The position numbers and the translations under genes are program-made. Under the pieces are notes generated by a model, which was not told where the DNA came from, did no database searches, and was given only the letters and a program-made list of their open reading frames with translations. DNA of 64,000 nt from contig OZ199839.1 in assembly GCA_964304625.1 (NCBI GenBank), positions 3,224,001 through 3,288,000 of the forward strand. The letters are read 5' to 3'. The number at the start of each line of letters is the position of its first letter. Position 1 is the stretch's first letter. The stretch is from Kudoa neothunni. Lineage: Eukaryota > Cnidaria. Shown here piece by piece: positions 1-13,771 of the stretch.

Positions 1-1
1 A

Positions 2-592
2 AAGTTTAAAAATGGACGCTTTCAAGAAAATATTGAGCTAAACAAAAACTTTCATTGCAAAAACGGCGCTCATCTCACCATAACGAAAAACGTCTGTCCT
101 ATCACCTACTTCGTCCATCCAAATGAGATAATACGACTTTGTTTGGTAGAGAATGAAGCGACAGTTTCGTGCCAAATATACAAATCTAGTAATTGCTATA
201 CTCAATTGTTTGATTTATGACTGACATTATTTATCGATTTTAAGAACATCAAATGAAATTCTTCCGATCGGTTTATTTTGGAAAAAATAAACGAGAATTT
301 GAAATCACGTCAGACTCCGATGATAAAACCACTTGCATCTGCACTGCTATTAATGGTCGTGAAAGAAGCCAATTATGGGATCCTTTCCAATGCAAACCGT
401 TGCAAAAAGATTTCGATTTAGGCTGTGATGAAATAAAAACACACACCGAAATAAAAGATGGAGAGATGATTGTCAACATAGAAAACAAGGCTGAGTTTAA
501 TGGAAAGATACAACAGATCATGCCTTCAAGTTATCAAAGTAAATTCCTTTACATTTTCACTGGCATTACGCATTACAGTCGCACCAGTGTAA
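2..592 (+). CDS. 3' end of a modular secreted-type gene (locus A), partial
   Basis: Unidentified protein, cut by the left window edge. An open frame from base 2 can be joined at a GTAATT donor (189) to an acceptor at 244; the next exon, 245-538, is 294 nt (98 codons) with a phase-1 boundary at each end, then a 40-nt intron (539-578) and a tiny last exon ending in TAA at 590-592. Without that last splice the frame would run on to 618. Cysteine pairs (CICTA, VRCES-like spacing) and the one-exon-one-module plan match the loci at 3.8, 9.9 and 13.8 kb, so I assign it to the same family. Sequence similarity to the other loci is weak; the link rests mainly on exon size and phase. No signal peptide or membrane segment is visible in this part. 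Confidence 0.5.
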
Positions 593-618
593 GGTGTGAG
601 AGCAAGTACAGTAGGTAG

Positions 619-1170
619 CCAATTTTTCTCAATTCTTTGAAAACAATACATACCTTCAAAATAATAAATGAGCTGTATTTTTGTTTTTATTTTAAAATAG
701 TATCTTATTACTATAATGTCATTGGAATTAAAATAAGGTTAAAAATAGCCAAAATCAAAATCACATGATTAACCAGTTTTTCGTAGTTTGTTTGGGCGGG
801 TATTGTCTAACCTTTCGAGCACCTCAAAATCGACTATACATTCGTTGTTTTTTCAATGTGTGACTAAATTTGGTCTAAAATTAGGGCATAATGATTAATA
901 CAACAAAATATCCGTCCTTTATGAGGAGACGAAAATTAATTCTATACTGCAATTTAAAAGTCTATAAATTAACATACGCAATGCAATTTTAAAATACAAT
1001 AATGAGTTATATTAGAACCTCCAATATACGTAGGTTAGAACTGTCAACAAATTCAATTATTAGACATCTGGTTTCTGGATCACCACATTAATGATAGGAT
1101 TCGATTAAATGAAAGAGACCTAACAAAACAAGGATTGCAAACATGTCTCTCGCAAGCCGCATGAGGTCCT
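619..1170. other. AT-rich spacer
   Basis: No supported gene or repeat seen on either strand. Confidence 0.5.
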
Positions 1171-1174
1171 TTAA

Positions 1175-2291
1175 CCCTCCCGGGATGGCGCGCGAAAAAA
1201 TCACATGCGTTCCGGTGTGGGATGGGGTTCCGCGATACCTCATAAGTTCTCTATTATAATAAATTTATTGCGCAATGTAATGAAAATCACAACAAATAAA
1301 AGTTTGTGAATATCTTATTGAATCACTTGAAATTTAATTAAACGTAAATTTTTCCGGAAAAATCTAAAAAATCCGTTAAACATTAAGATAGAAAATATGA
1401 CGAAAAATTTTTTAAACTATTTATAGATGAGTTTATACAAGCACCAGGCATTAGCCCTTCTGAGTCCACATGCCCCGAATGTTTCGGCAATCCCAAAAAT
1501 GTATCAAACGTCTTTTGTGTACTGTTGTCGTTCTCATTGTTTAAATCTGAATAATATATTTTCATTGATTTCTTCAATTAAGAAGAATCTACTAAAGGAC
1601 CTGCCTTAGTAGTAACAAAATTGAATGGTTTAGTTCGGTCCCTGACTTTATCACAAAAATCTCACCTAAACCCAGATTTCAATGTTCATGCATCATTCGA
1701 TTTAGACTTTTCACCGCAATCATACTTAGATCCCGAATCACATAAAGATTCCAACGTATCATTTCACCATGACGCATCCTACACTGAGTCTTTAAACTCC
1801 ATCTCACTACCCACCACTTCACTCTCGTTAATATCAATCGTTAAGTTATCCGATTCATCCTTACGACGCATAACTCAATAAAATATTACTTAAATTATCG
1901 TAATATAAATTCTTCTTGTGTTACTATTGAGTAAAACCATTTGATATTAACACTGATCCTCTTAAGTCTCATGATCACTCAGTGAAATTTAAAAACAACA
2001 CAAAATTTGGAAATATATTACATATGTAACATAATAATGTCATACTAAATATATTTACTCATGTTCACGAATATTCTTTACACCTTACTCAATTGGATGG
2101 ATTCTAAACCATTTATATTGTGCATCCCACTAAAAAACGCATTTTCCAAAACATCCGTGTATTAAAAACTTTAACTAATACTATAAATCAATTATAAATC
2201 TCACACTTGAAGATTAGTTGAGCCCTTTAACGTGTCACATTGTCATTTATGGTGCAAAACTAAAAATAATCTGAAATGGGGTTCGGGAGGA
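1175..2291 (-). mobile_element. Decayed piggyBac-type DNA transposon
   Basis: Flanked by TTAA on both sides (1171-1174 and 2292-2295) with short inverted ends reading CCCTCCCG on the left and TCCTCCCG inward from the right. On the minus strand 1880 to about 1380 there is an acidic, Asp/Ser/Glu-rich frame starting MRRKDESDNL, interrupted by several stops, of the kind found at the N terminus of piggyBac transposases. No catalytic core is visible, so this is an internally deleted, dead copy. The two short plus-strand open frames here (1427-1609, 1621-1881) are antisense to it. Confidence 0.6.
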
Positions 2292-2295
2292 TTAA

Positions 2296-3798
2296 TGTCA
2301 GAAGGACAGCTTTCCATCTTATGTGTATAATATGAGGTACTATACCTAGGTTTGAAACGAGAGAAATTGTATAATTCCTAGTCGCTGAATTCATTTTCTT
2401 TTTTATTACTTTCAAGTTAAATACAGAAAGAAAAAGGTCAGCAAATGTAAGTAACGTATAAATATTACGAATTCCTCATAAAATAAAGTCCAACACACCC
2501 ATGATAATTAACGAGACACAATAACTCTAAATTTTCTCAGTTTTTTCTACGTTTTTAAATTATAAAATGTTTTTATCGCCATTCAAAATTTCTTTTTAAT
2601 AAAAAAGTTATTATTCAACCGAAACGCCCTAAAAATAAACTTTTCGAGTTCTACACAAATACATCTAGTTTATATGCTCAACTTTTATAAACCTTTAAAT
2701 TAGACCTATGGATGTGTTGATAGATTTTCTAGTTTAAAAATTTTTCTTAGTAAAATTTAAATTTTAAGTGCTTTATGTAATTACCGGAGAAGTTATTAAA
2801 AAAATGATAATAACCATATCAAATATTCTTAATTTCAAACATTTATTACAATATTGAAACGTGATAAAAATATATTTGTTTTCTAAGATTTTTATTTTGA
2901 GTTATTGTTTGTTAATTAAAATGCATCCAAAGGCGATATAAACAAATTCATATTATGCATGCATACGCCAAAATACGTGAGAGTGGTTAAATAATTAATT
3001 TCACGCATTTTCATCCCGGCCTTGAAGGAATTAATTAAAGAGGTTACCTATTGTATTCCAAAAATGATATTAATTTTACTTCCCCTGATCAAAATTATCA
3101 ATAATACTCGTTTACAAAAATTCGAATTGTTTCCTTCTGAGTTAATTGACTATATATTTTTAATGGCTTGAAAGGAGGTTTTAATGTATAAGATTCTGAA
3201 TTTTCGGCGAAGTTGCGCAATTCTTGCTAAATTTTAATATAATCATGTGAAATATTCTTTTTTAATATTGCAATTAATAAACGGAATATTAAAAATTTTC
3301 ACCTTATTCAGGAAGAATTATCAGTTGTTTTAATATTATTTCATATATTGTTGATTTAGAAATTGCAAAAATAATATCTTCTTGTATTAAAATTTAAAAC
3401 TCTATTATGAATTGTTTTTACGTATAAAACTTATTATTTTTATATTTAAAAACAAAATCTATTCCAACTTTTAAGTTATATTCAGGAAAATAATGTCGAA
3501 CTAAAGTTAGCAGTATCTATATGAAGAATTTTTACTATTCATTCTTACATCCATGAATTAATTTTGATTACAAAAATAAATTATTGGGATAATTATGACA
3601 CAGATTCTAAATGTAAGAGTTTAATTTGAAAAATTAACACTAATTATGAGCGTGAATAAACAAAATTGATAGAAAAATTAATGAATATATATTTATAGGA
3701 ATAATAAAAGAGTATAAAATTATTTTGTCAATATCTTCTAATTATTCATTGGTGCGACTGACATATGTGGATTTGGAACTAATAAATTATGTTCATAG
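2296..3798. other. AT-rich spacer
   Basis: No gene supported. An acceptor-like site near 3695-3700 followed by a short open stretch could be an upstream exon of the 3.8 kb gene, but the join cannot be fixed. Confidence 0.4.
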
Positions 3799-4769
3799 AA
3801 ACGTTCTCAAAATTAAATAATCATAAGTTGGCATACTTCTACAATCAAAATAGAATCATCATAAATTCAAACAAAGAGTGTATATACACCGTGCCAGACT
3901 CCAATATTCAATTGCCTGGGACTTTGAAAAATACATTAGGCGTTAATACAATCAATCAGCCTTATGTATTAAATGAAGATGTAAACAAAGATTCTTGTCC
4001 CTCACCAGAAATAACTCATTTACCTAATGCCGATATTACGATTTCTCTGGAGATTGGAAACAATAATTACAACTTTCAAATGAAAAGTATGATATATTTA
4101 TATGCTTTTATTTTTTATTTTATTATTTTAGCTCACAGAAATATTATTCTTGAATTTTTCAATGCAAACATTATAAAAGAGACAATATATTTTGATGGAG
4201 TTATAAACAAACAGATAAATTATAAACAATGGTTTAGCTGTCCAGTGGATACTATTTATTATGAAAATGGCGACAAAAAAATAAAACATGCAGTTTTCAA
4301 TCTTGAAATCACGTGTGAAAATAATTCTTGTACCGCAATCCCCAAAAAAATTACCAAAACCAAAATACATGGATACCAATTTTCATTTGATTTTCTAAAT
4401 CGCCATATAAAATTAAACAAGGGTAATTTTAATATATTAATAATAACATGTTTTAGCATTTTCACTATTTTAGTTCCAACGATAATTGACGTTGATATAT
4501 TTCCCACAAAAATAATTAACCATCGTCAAATTGTGTACAGTATCAGTCAGCCACATAAAATGATAATTTTAAATGAATTATTATACGATTACTCTCAAAA
4601 AGAATGTTACAAGAGCAAAAATAAACACATCTTATGCAAAAACAAAAAATGCGTGGATACAATAATCTTCGAATCTGATTGTCAGCATCCAGCCATATTA
4701 GTAATACACTCAGAAAAAATGGCTTTGTTGAAAAAGGAATTAAAAAGTAAGAGTTTATTTTCGCGATAA
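3799..4769 (+). CDS. Modular FN3-like gene (locus B), three domain exons
   Basis: Three exons: 3799-4086 (288 nt), 4132-4422 (291 nt) and 4474-4769 with stop. The introns are 45 and 51 nt, GT..AG, both phase 1, and happen to be multiples of three without stops, so a single unspliced frame of 326 codons also exists; the hydrophobic stretch near residue 105 of that frame is intron. Each exon encodes about 96-98 residues ending in a C-x4/5-C pair (ENNSC, KNKKC) followed by a hydrophobic strand, as in the 9.9 kb gene. Upstream exons and signal peptide were not found. Function unknown; the exon plan is typical of extracellular animal modules. Start 3799 is an acceptor (CATAG), preferred over the ATG at 3789. 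Confidence 0.6.
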
Positions 4770-7541
4770 TCCAAATTAATTATATCATTTTGTATTTTTC
4801 ATTGTTAATTATTACAAGAATATTATTTATAAAAAAAAATATTACATACTTACTGAAAATTCATTCTCTAAGTTTGACTACTTAAAATACTGTAATATTA
4901 TATAACTATTAAGGGAATTATTTAATTATATCATATAGATTAATGCCCCCGTATGAGGCCTGAAAGAATCAGCTCCAAATAAATATAAAAAAGTTCAAAC
5001 TTGTTTTGATTTTTTTAAATATTGACTCCCATTCAAATACTTACTTTTTTAGGTTGAAGTTTTAATTTTTGGATGCCCTTTTAACCATAATTGGCGATCG
5101 CAATAAATATATATGATTTCTGAAAATGATCGGGCGTTTCGTCAATCAACAAAATACTCTTTTTTGATATATTCACCAAAAATAATAATGAGCAGTAAAT
5201 TTGTGGAATTTAATAACAAATTATATAGTTATATTTTTTCAAAACTGAATATAGATTTTTATTTTTCTTAATATTTTTATTTTAACTTATTTTAATTATG
5301 TAATTGTTTGTTATATTATACATTAAATGGAAAAATACTTTATTATTATATTAACAAAATAATAGAATTAATAAACAAGATTCCATTTAAAGGTTCTTTG
5401 TAATATGAGCCATTTAATTTTATAATTATTTATTTTATTAAAATTTCAGGTGATAGAATTAATAAATCTATTTTACTTTACTCATTTTAACAAAATGAAT
5501 AAATTTAAAATATATGCCGATTAAAAAAAATATTCCAAGTTTTCAGTAAATTTAATTATTATCGGGGTTTTATCCAATATCAACATTAGGCGTGATATTA
5601 ATGTTGGTTATTGAATGAGGGTACGGGAATAAATATTTAAAACAAGCGTAAGCACAGATCAAGGATAATAATTCAGACAAGCCAACAACATATTTTCTAT
5701 TGATGAGATGAATTTCGAATTCTTCATTCGATAGTTAGAAAAGATGCATAATTTGAGGAGATGTTAAAAAAAGTAACGTTTTCGAAGATGTCAAGATTAA
5801 AAGTAGAGTATAAAATGTAGGGATTCCTAATTGTTGATTTTATTAGCGAAGTTCTACGTTTATCTATTTGTTTATTTTGTTGGATTATATCGGAATAGGC
5901 CCATTAATAATCAATCGCAGAAAATGACTCGAATTTTAGGTTTGCATTGAAAAGTTGCTTGATTCGGAAATTATCCAAAAAGCATTTCTATTAGATGCTC
6001 CAAGTAAATTAAGTGATGCAACTAAGTACAGGTGCGTTTCACCTCACCGAAAAATCTTCAAATCATGTCTTGTCCATTTCGTTGTTTAATCCTCTCGATC
6101 CCAATGTATACTTAAATATATATGATTGAATTTTGAATCCCCAGGACGTTTTGCTTCTGGAATTCCAACTAAACTAGTTTTAAATATTTTAATTACTGTT
6201 ATCTTTTTTTATTTTAATTTTAATAATTTTGAATGAGTTAAATAGGAAAATATTAATCAAATGGTTCTAAATCGTGTCGGGTCTTAAGATAGGAGAATTA
6301 ATCTTGCATTTGTGTAAAATTTTTCTAATGCACGCTCATGAAAAAAAAACTTTTTATAATACTATTTAATTAAAAATATGTATGTGATTAATTAAAACGA
6401 AATATCCATGCAAACTTGCTTATATATTTAAATATATATTGGGGCCGAGTGTAATAGATTTGGTCACATCCTAAGGGATCACGACGTTCAACCTGAAAAT
6501 CTAAATCAGGCTCTACATCATAAGAAGTCATTTATTTATCAGAGGTGAATATTTTTAATCATATCACAATCTCACAAGATGGTTATACCACAAAGTTAAT
6601 TGACAACAACGACGATCCCAGATAATAGGAATACATTTCTGATTATAAATAGTGCCCCTTTTTGAGATAAAGGTATCGAACTTACAACACTCTATTTCAA
6701 GAGATTTTTTAGCACTTCATTGCTTAATCTGATTCTCTGAAGGATTAATACTCACTCTGTTTTTTACATCGGGTATGAAGGAACCTATGTAATAGAGATA
6801 GAAAAATACATGGATATTGTTAAATTAACCCCCCAAGTCAGCCCTAGCCAACCAAAACTTCATTCGCACTCCCTTTTTAATGATAGAACGAAATCCACGC
6901 CCCCTCTGTAATCGATAAGGTGTATCTGGCTCAAAATTTCTCAAAAATTACTTTCTAATGTTGTCAAACCTCGTACCTGACAAACCCATAGTTCGTAATC
7001 CCTAGGGATGCAGGAACCACTGTTCTAAGTCACATGAAAATTTACAACTTCCAAGTAAAATTAAGGTGTAAATTCACCCAATTTTTTCAACCAAATTATT
7101 TGAAACTAATAGGTAACTATTTCAGTATAATGAAAAAATTTTGGTCGAGTAATTTTTGAGGAATTGACGAGAAAACATTGTTGAACATACATACACATGC
7201 GTGGGTTGCTTGGATATTCTGGCGGTCAGATAAATTTACGTGAATCAATTAATGTTCAAACTTATATGTATATGTGTACAAAAAATGGTTAATAATTTGG
7301 AAATTTAAATACTCACAAAAATAAACCAAATAAACAGGCTAATATGCGTATTATTTATTACAACAGTTAAGACATAATTTCGATAATTTTTACGACCAAA
7401 ATTAGCACAAATTCCACACTTTAAGGAAGTCTTCTTGTCATTTTTTTCTCACACAGTCGGAATCTACCTTGAACGTTCGTTTCCCGTTCTGCGATAGAAC
7501 TAATATCTAATGTAGGATTGAATAACTTGACTTTTTCTCAA
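4770..7541. other. Spacer with weak relics
   Basis: Mostly AT-rich and without a gene model. Two weak points: an open stretch after an acceptor-like TTTTAG near 5940, continuing to about 6032 before a GTGCG donor, could be a lone exon; and around 6990-7030 the minus strand reads CAGTGGTTCCTGC, resembling a hAT-type element end, but the second end was not found. Confidence 0.3.
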
Positions 7542-7988
7542 TTTTTTTTGTTTACAAGGTAAAACCCCCGGCCCAACTTATTAGGTTGTGGAATTCTGGT
7601 TGGCCAGACCTCTTCCATTAACGCTTTAGGCACCGCAGGATATAATATGAAACCCCGTCGCTCATCTTTATGCGGTAGTGTGGGACTTTAACCCGCTAAA
7701 CATCCTCGTCTCAGGGCGGCCACCACCCCAAATCCTATCCCTTTAAAGAAGTTGGCTCTGTGAGGGCTGCAAATCACTTTGCCTTTCGATGGGTTCCGGA
7801 GATTCAAACTCCTATTCACGCTCACCCCATTCCACATCGAGCGTACACTTTAACCACAGCTCCCAAACATGGGATAGAGACCCACCGACCGACACGGAAG
7901 CATAATCTGATCAACGGCGGATTTAAACCCATTATCTCAAGGTTTTGAGTCCGAATGTCACACCGATATGCTATGTGTCCTCGGCAAT
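7542..7988 (-). repeat. tRNA-derived SINE, copy 1
   Basis: GC-richer block shared with 30.7-31.0 kb (opposite orientation) and, at its 3' tail only, with 35.25 kb. On the minus strand the right end begins with a tRNA-like head: an A-box-like stretch (TAGCATATCGGTG) followed by a B-box-like GGTTTAAATCC. The tail ends in CTTGTAAAC plus an A-run. Size about 450 bp. A tail common to otherwise different heads suggests mobilisation by one LINE recognising that 3' end. Confidence 0.6.
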
Positions 7989-8059
7989 ACTTTTTCCCAA
8001 TGACAATGGACATGTCATTTGCTCAGCCGACGTTTTCGAGAAATCTCTCCATCTAAGAT

Positions 8060-9250
8060 TTACACCGATAACCTTGCGTTGGTGTCAACTCCCCATTTTA
8101 TCGTATTATACCGCAAGAAGATGTTGGGTCGAAAAAACGCTTCAGCTGCAGTATGAGTGTTACTTGAAGATGAACAAGGCATATATACAGGTTTGTTCTT
8201 CCTCGGTAAACACCTTAAAATCATCTTTTTGCTATTAAATACCAAAAGAGATGAATATAAGGTTCGTCTTCTTGAGGTCGTAGATAGAATGGAATATCAC
8301 GTTTGTTTTCACGCATGGTTCCAATAATAATTGTAAGCTTTCTACTTAACGATTCATCAACTAACTCACTTGACGTAAAAAAATTGTAACAAAAAACGTT
8401 CCGCCCAGAGTTTATGAATGATTCTGTAAACGGCAAAACAATGTTTTTCCCAACATTAACAGTTTTTGTGTCATTCTGAGACTGCTTATCCAAATAGATG
8501 GACAAATTGCAAACATATATTGGTCTAGGATCAACCAATAAAAACCATAATCCCATACTTGGTGGGCTTCATTGGCATGTACCGCTTGAATTCGCAACGA
8601 TCTCTAAATGCAACAAATTGCTCATCTAAGCACAGATCTTAATATGGTTAAAATCTACGATTAAGTAAATCAACCCAAATGTTTCAAAGATCGCGGAAAT
8701 AACAAAATTTGTCATTAACTTCTCTCAAATCCTTGGTTTCTGAGTTTTCAATGTGAAATGCCTGTATAATTTGTCGAAATTTTGTTAACGAAAAGATATC
8801 ACGGTATATTTTTCGGTCTTCTTCAGATTTAAATAATTCTTTAACAGGTTCTTGATTGTTTCTATGTATGCTCATTAAAATTAAGCATCCGATTGGGTCA
8901 TTAATTTTAGTTTCTTCTAATTTTGTCGAAGCATGACCAAAAAGTTTTTCTCCGTATTGATTTGTAAATTTGGAAATCAATTTGTGCATATCTTGATTAT
9001 ATAACACCTTGAAAATATCATCCGCTTCTATGCCATTTTGAGATATGTAAGGAGAAATTCCTCGGCGATTATTTATTATATTTTCAACTGCCCCCAGCAC
9101 TCTATTTTTATCAATTAATGAGTCTAATGGCACATTAGTGGTATAATCTTCATTATTTGATGATGGTATATCATCAAATAAGAAATCATCAATAGAAGAA
9201 TCAGTATCAGAACAACTACCTCAGCAGTCAGAAGAACTTATTACGTTTTG
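8060..9250 (-). pseudogene. piggyBac-family transposase pseudogene
   Basis: Reads right to left. It has an acidic N terminus, then a region typical of DDE_Tnp_1_7 proteins: CLDEQFVAFRDRCEFKRYMP-type text at about 8.58-8.67 kb, NVFCYNFFTSSELV, GTMRENKRDIPFY, and near 8.1 kb RYNTIKWGVD, matching the conserved YNxxKgGVD motif of piggyBac transposases. Order and spacing fit the family, but the frame changes at least three times (near 8.68, 8.56 and 8.22 kb) and there is no continuous protein. The element's TTAA ends were not recognised; the SINE at 7.5-8.0 kb abuts the 3' side. Dead copy. Confidence 0.8.
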
Positions 9251-9916
9251 CGCGTGCGCGTTGAATTAATTGAATAAATTTTGTCAATATGAGGGTTATT
9301 TAACGATTAGAACTATCTAAAAAATTCCAGTTATGTTACTTACTTTATTAATAACAATTTTAGCAAATAAACCTTAGGGTGTATAATCACCCAAATTTTA
9401 CTCGGAGGCTGTTTTAGCATTATCTTAGGTCATAATAAAAAAAAATTTTATTTTATTTTCGCTTATTGTGTACTATATACATATGGAGAATTAGCAGACA
9501 CATGAATTATATTTGTTGCATTTATAATGAGAACAATTACCATCAATAATCGTTCGGGAAGGAAATACACCCCATTTTACTTGGAGGCTAATGGATGAGG
9601 ATTGTACGAATGCCGAGGGTTCCGTATTATTGGAAAAACCATTTAAATGTTAGAACTTTAGTTATTTGTTGTTCTGTTAGAACATTTTATTTTAATGAAT
9701 CTAATAAACTAAGGTATTCACGATATAATAAATCCTATTTTTCATTAAATGTTGCCACGTTTGATAGGAAATAATTCTTTTAATCTATTATCAATCAAAG
9801 TATAAAATTGGCGATAAATTGTTTGTATATTGGATGCTATTTTTAAAAAGAATAATTTAGAGGAATATTCCATAATTTTTATGAATTTTGGGATTGATCT
9901 TATGGTTTTCATTTAG
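9251..9916. other. Spacer with two related short motifs
   Basis: Two similar stretches, around 9375-9410 and 9555-9592, share ACCCAAATTTTACTCGGAGG-like text. They may be remains of transposon ends. No gene seen before the first domain exon at 9917. Confidence 0.35.
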
Positions 9917-12617
9917 TTAAAGAGGATCCAGTAATCCTGTTTGAGGAAAGAGATATACATAAGCAAGGTCAATACACGGTTGTGTTAAAAATGCAAGCTG
10001 ATGAAACTAACAAAGAATTCCTCAAATCAAATATTCTAATACGGGGACAGAATATTGTTGACGACTGTTATATTATAGACAATCCTATATACAATGACTT
10101 TTTACGTTTTTGGATAAAATCCGATTGTTTGGTCGAAGAAACTTCAATAATAGAATATTCAATCGGAAATGGAATTTATTCGAAAATAAAAAAAAAACGT
10201 ATATAATATTTATAATATATTTACTATATTAATTAAATTTTATTTAGGATACCATAACGCTTACGGACGAGTAGAAGTTGATGGCAACAATATCAAATTC
10301 TATATCATACTCTCCAGTTATCTCGATTCTATCCGATTAAAAAATATTATAGCGTATAATTTATTTTTGAAGCAGACGATATTAAACATTAATGAAGGAG
10401 GTTTTATCATATGTAGAAGTTTAGTGTGTAAGTACAATTATCGAGCAACTGGCCTCGAAACATCACTTGAACATACTTTAATAAGAATATCTTCAGATGA
10501 ACTAAAAGATATAGAAATATATCACCGAACAAGTAAATGAGTTATTATAATTACAATTTTACCATTTATTTAGATTTTAACGAAGCATTTTATTACCAAA
10601 ATGCTAAATTTATGGATGATCATGGTATAAAACTGTATTTGGATGGCTACACGGTTCTACCAGATTCGCATATAATCTTAAACAATGATTCCAGTATAAT
10701 TGTTCCTTACCAGATTCCTGTCAAATTTATTGATCAAAAGTTTTATTGTGTGGTTAATCATGATGCGACTGGAAGTGGAAAAAGCTTTACATTTCCAAAA
10801 TCGACTATAACGAAACCTCTAATAACGAATGAAAGTATTTTTATATTATAACACAATATTATACGCGATTTTAAAAATGTTACACAATTAAAAAAATATA
10901 TCAATTTTTTCTACTTCATTGATTTTTAACTATAACTACAAATTTTTTTATTATTTATAGAGAGGTATAGCTATGAATTGGAATATTTTTGGCTCAACCA
11001 AAAACTAAGTATTCTGTTGAAAATAGCTTCCAAAAAAGAAATACCCACGTTAGATATCAAATATTCAATTTATGCGAATAATGAAATTCCAATTGAACCA
11101 TATGTCAATCAAATCACTGTTACGCCTGGAAATAGTGAATACACCTTTAAGATTGAAGGTCTCGATACTCGGGTTAATTACTTGATAGAGTTGTCCTCTC
11201 CCCAACTTGAAGATTCTGATCCATACATTATAAAAAATGGTACAAAAAATACCTCCTGATATAAACACCAATTTGTAAATCTTCATTAAATTAATATATA
11301 TTTTAGAAGCGTGTGACTTTGAAGTTACAACGCAACGTGAATCAAATGATGAAATTTTAATAGCAATAAGGAAAAAATCAAATTCTGGAAATTTAGAAAT
11401 TTCCTATAGACTTTTTGAATCAGACTCTGATAATAAAGAAGCTCTTAATGAACAAAATAAGCAGATAACCTGCACTGAACACATATGCAGTTTCAAAACA
11501 CGTCCTATAACTCCCGCCAAAAATCACAATATCGTTCTAAAAATTCCGCCATGCAATGATGATTTTAATTTAGTCATTCAAAAAGGTATTATAGAATGTG
11601 TTTTCCAAAAAAAACATTTAACCTATTATTAGTCAAAAGTGATTATGTTTTCTATTACAGTTATAGAAAAGATGGCGACTTAAGGGTCACACTTGTTATA
11701 GAATTAAGACTAAACCTGCCATATGAAATTATTATGGTTAACTGGAGTCTTAAGAAAAGTGAAGATTCACCAATAATAAAAAATTCAATAAAAGATCTAC
11801 AAATATCGAAAGAATATGGGTATTTTAAATTTGAAATACAAGGGGTAGAACGTAATAACCCATATTATATCGATATTACGTCTGAAGATCTCGTGGAAAA
11901 AACCAACCAAGTATACATCCCAACATGTAAAATTTTTTAAAACTAAATGTTAATATTATAACCGACCACTTGAAATATTTAGTAAAAACCGATTATGAAC
12001 AAAGAGTGGAATGGGTTAATACTCAAATATCAATTATTTTGAGTTTTGAGGAATCTGTTGGAGCTTGTAGCGCGGAAGTTGAATGCATAACATTAGAAAA
12101 AATAGAAGAACAATTTATTGAAACAAATACTCAATTGTTTCACGTTGATTTCAAGTGTGTTGAAACTGTTTGCAAAATTATGTTAGATGGAATAGACAGA
12201 AATGCTTATCACAGAATTAAAATGGATTCTAATATATTAAAAGATAAAGGACCAGTTTTAATTGGCAAAGGTATTTACTCTAATTACATAAAAATTAAAA
12301 TATATGCTATAGGTATAAGTATATTCCAAATCGAATATGAATACGATAAAGATAATGCCATTATTATCAATTATACATTAGAAGAAGATTTTGATGAAAT
12401 TTTGTTGAAATGGGATTTACATGATACTCAAGGCAACCAGGTGAAGAGTTCGAACGAAGCATTAGAACAGATATCGTGTAAAGAGAAATTATGCCAAATG
12501 ACAACGTTGAGACAACTGGATCACTCTAAAGCTTATCAATTTACGTTCGAGTCTGCTCAGTTAAGTGGTAAGAATGTGTTGACAATAGAAAGTAATTACC
12601 TTATGTCTATTCAATGA
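9917..12617 (+). CDS. Modular gene with eight FN3-like domain exons (locus C)
   Basis: Eight exons, each one domain: 9917-10198, 10248-10532, 10574-10834, 10961-11239, 11307-11585, 11633-11926, 11983-12270 and 12313-12617 (stop TGA). The seven complete exons are 282, 285, 261, 279, 279, 294 and 288 nt, all multiples of three, and every intron (41-126 nt, GT..AG) is phase 1. Domains carry a C-x4/5-C pair in the second half and an L-D-x-Y/H pattern (FKIEGLDTRVNYLIEL) like strands E-F of fibronectin type III, so I call them FN3-like; no exact family is recognised. Symmetric phase-1 exons are the classic form of shuffled extracellular modules. No membrane segment or signal peptide is visible; the 5' end is probably missing. 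Paralogous to 13.8-15.4 kb. Confidence 0.65.
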
Positions 12618-13037
12618 GTATACCCTCTGAAATTAATTTCATCCTTTCTAAGATCGGAAATTTTATGTTACTTTCCTGATGGGTGAATATTTCTGGTTTA
12701 AATATATTTATTATTAAAAATTATAAACGACGTAAAAAATTTAATCCAACGAGAATTTTTATTATTCTGTCAATTATATCCTTATTAATACCTTGTTAAT
12801 TTGTATAATTTTTCAAAACATTAAAAATTGAGAAATATTTTTAAAACAAATTTTAACGATGATCCATTTTAGAATATTATGTAAATTCGTCTTTTACTAA
12901 TACAGTCTCTCTACGTACAGCAAATATTTTTATTATTTATATACCACAAAACAGGGGCGCACAAATTCCGGCCTCAATGAGGTTTTTAGTGGTCCGCGAT
13001 CAACTCTAATTAAGTTCAAATTAATGGTATACGTGTC
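12618..13037. other. 3' flank of locus C
   Basis: Weakly alignable with the 3' flank of the second copy after 15418 (shared TGAGAAATATTTTAAA-type text near 12825 and 15646), showing that the duplication included downstream sequence. Confidence 0.5.
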
Positions 13038-13410
13038 CTGTTCAAAAAGTATCGAGATTTTTTAAATATACAAAAAATATCCATAATCATAATCAACACA
13101 CCTTTTTGACGATTTTTCCAATTTTGGAAACATTAAGAAAAGTCTGTTTTATTTCAGTAATCGATGAAAATCTTCTCCCTTTTAAATAAAAATTTATCTT
13201 TGGGGACAAATAAGTCACAGGGCGCCGAATCTGGAGAGTATGGTGGATTCTGGAGTTGATCAATATCAAAGTTAAATAAAAATCGTTGAATCTTAGTGGA
13301 TGTATCAGCAGGCGTGTTATCGTAATGTAGAATCCAATTACCGTTGTTCCACATTTCAGGTCTCTATCGCCGTAATTTTTTTCACGTTTTAAAACATTTT
13401 TTCTCTTCAA
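13038..13410 (-). mobile_element. mariner transposase fragment
   Basis: On the minus strand two overlapping frames give mariner-family text: WILHYDNTPADTSTK, then QNPPYSPDSAPCDLF, then FLKGRRFSSITEIKQ. These match the conserved second catalytic Asp region, the PYSPDLAPxD motif with the third catalytic Asp, and the following helix of Tc1/mariner (mariner branch) transposases. A frameshift separates the last two parts and the N-terminal half is missing, so it is a relic. The left border near 13038 (TGTTCAAAAAGTATCGAG) may be a terminal repeat. It lies between the duplicated loci C and C'. Confidence 0.8.
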
Positions 13411-13771
13411 ATGATGAATTTAAATGATAAAACTAAACCGTAATCCTTTATCAATAATTCTACTAACAGAAAAATTACGAGGAACTGAAAATAATTTAAT
13501 AACACCATTTTTCAGCTCTGGCTTATAAACTCAAACTAGATTGATAATATTCTTTAACTTTTCGTTTGATTTTAACTATTCTAGGTTTAATAAATTAATA
13601 AATTACGCGTTGACATATTAATTTAGAAACGAAAAGTTTTTAAATTAAGTTATTTCAGAGAGTATGCTCAAAATATAATTTCATACGTTCTCTTAAATAA
13701 TTCATTATAATCTATTATAATGTTCGAATATATTATCTCAAATTATTAATTCATTTTTCAATCATTTATAG

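Noticed and set aside
273-521. 82-codon minus-strand open frame
   Set aside because: Antisense to the locus A exon 245-538, which has better splice and phase support.
4087-4131. Apparent transmembrane segment in the 326-codon frame of locus B
   Set aside because: It is a GT..AG intron of 45 nt with T-rich sequence; its phase matches all sister introns.
13655-13700. Possible third copy of the locus C 3' flank
   Set aside because: Similarity to 12613-12650 is short and in AT-rich DNA; not distinguishable from chance by eye.
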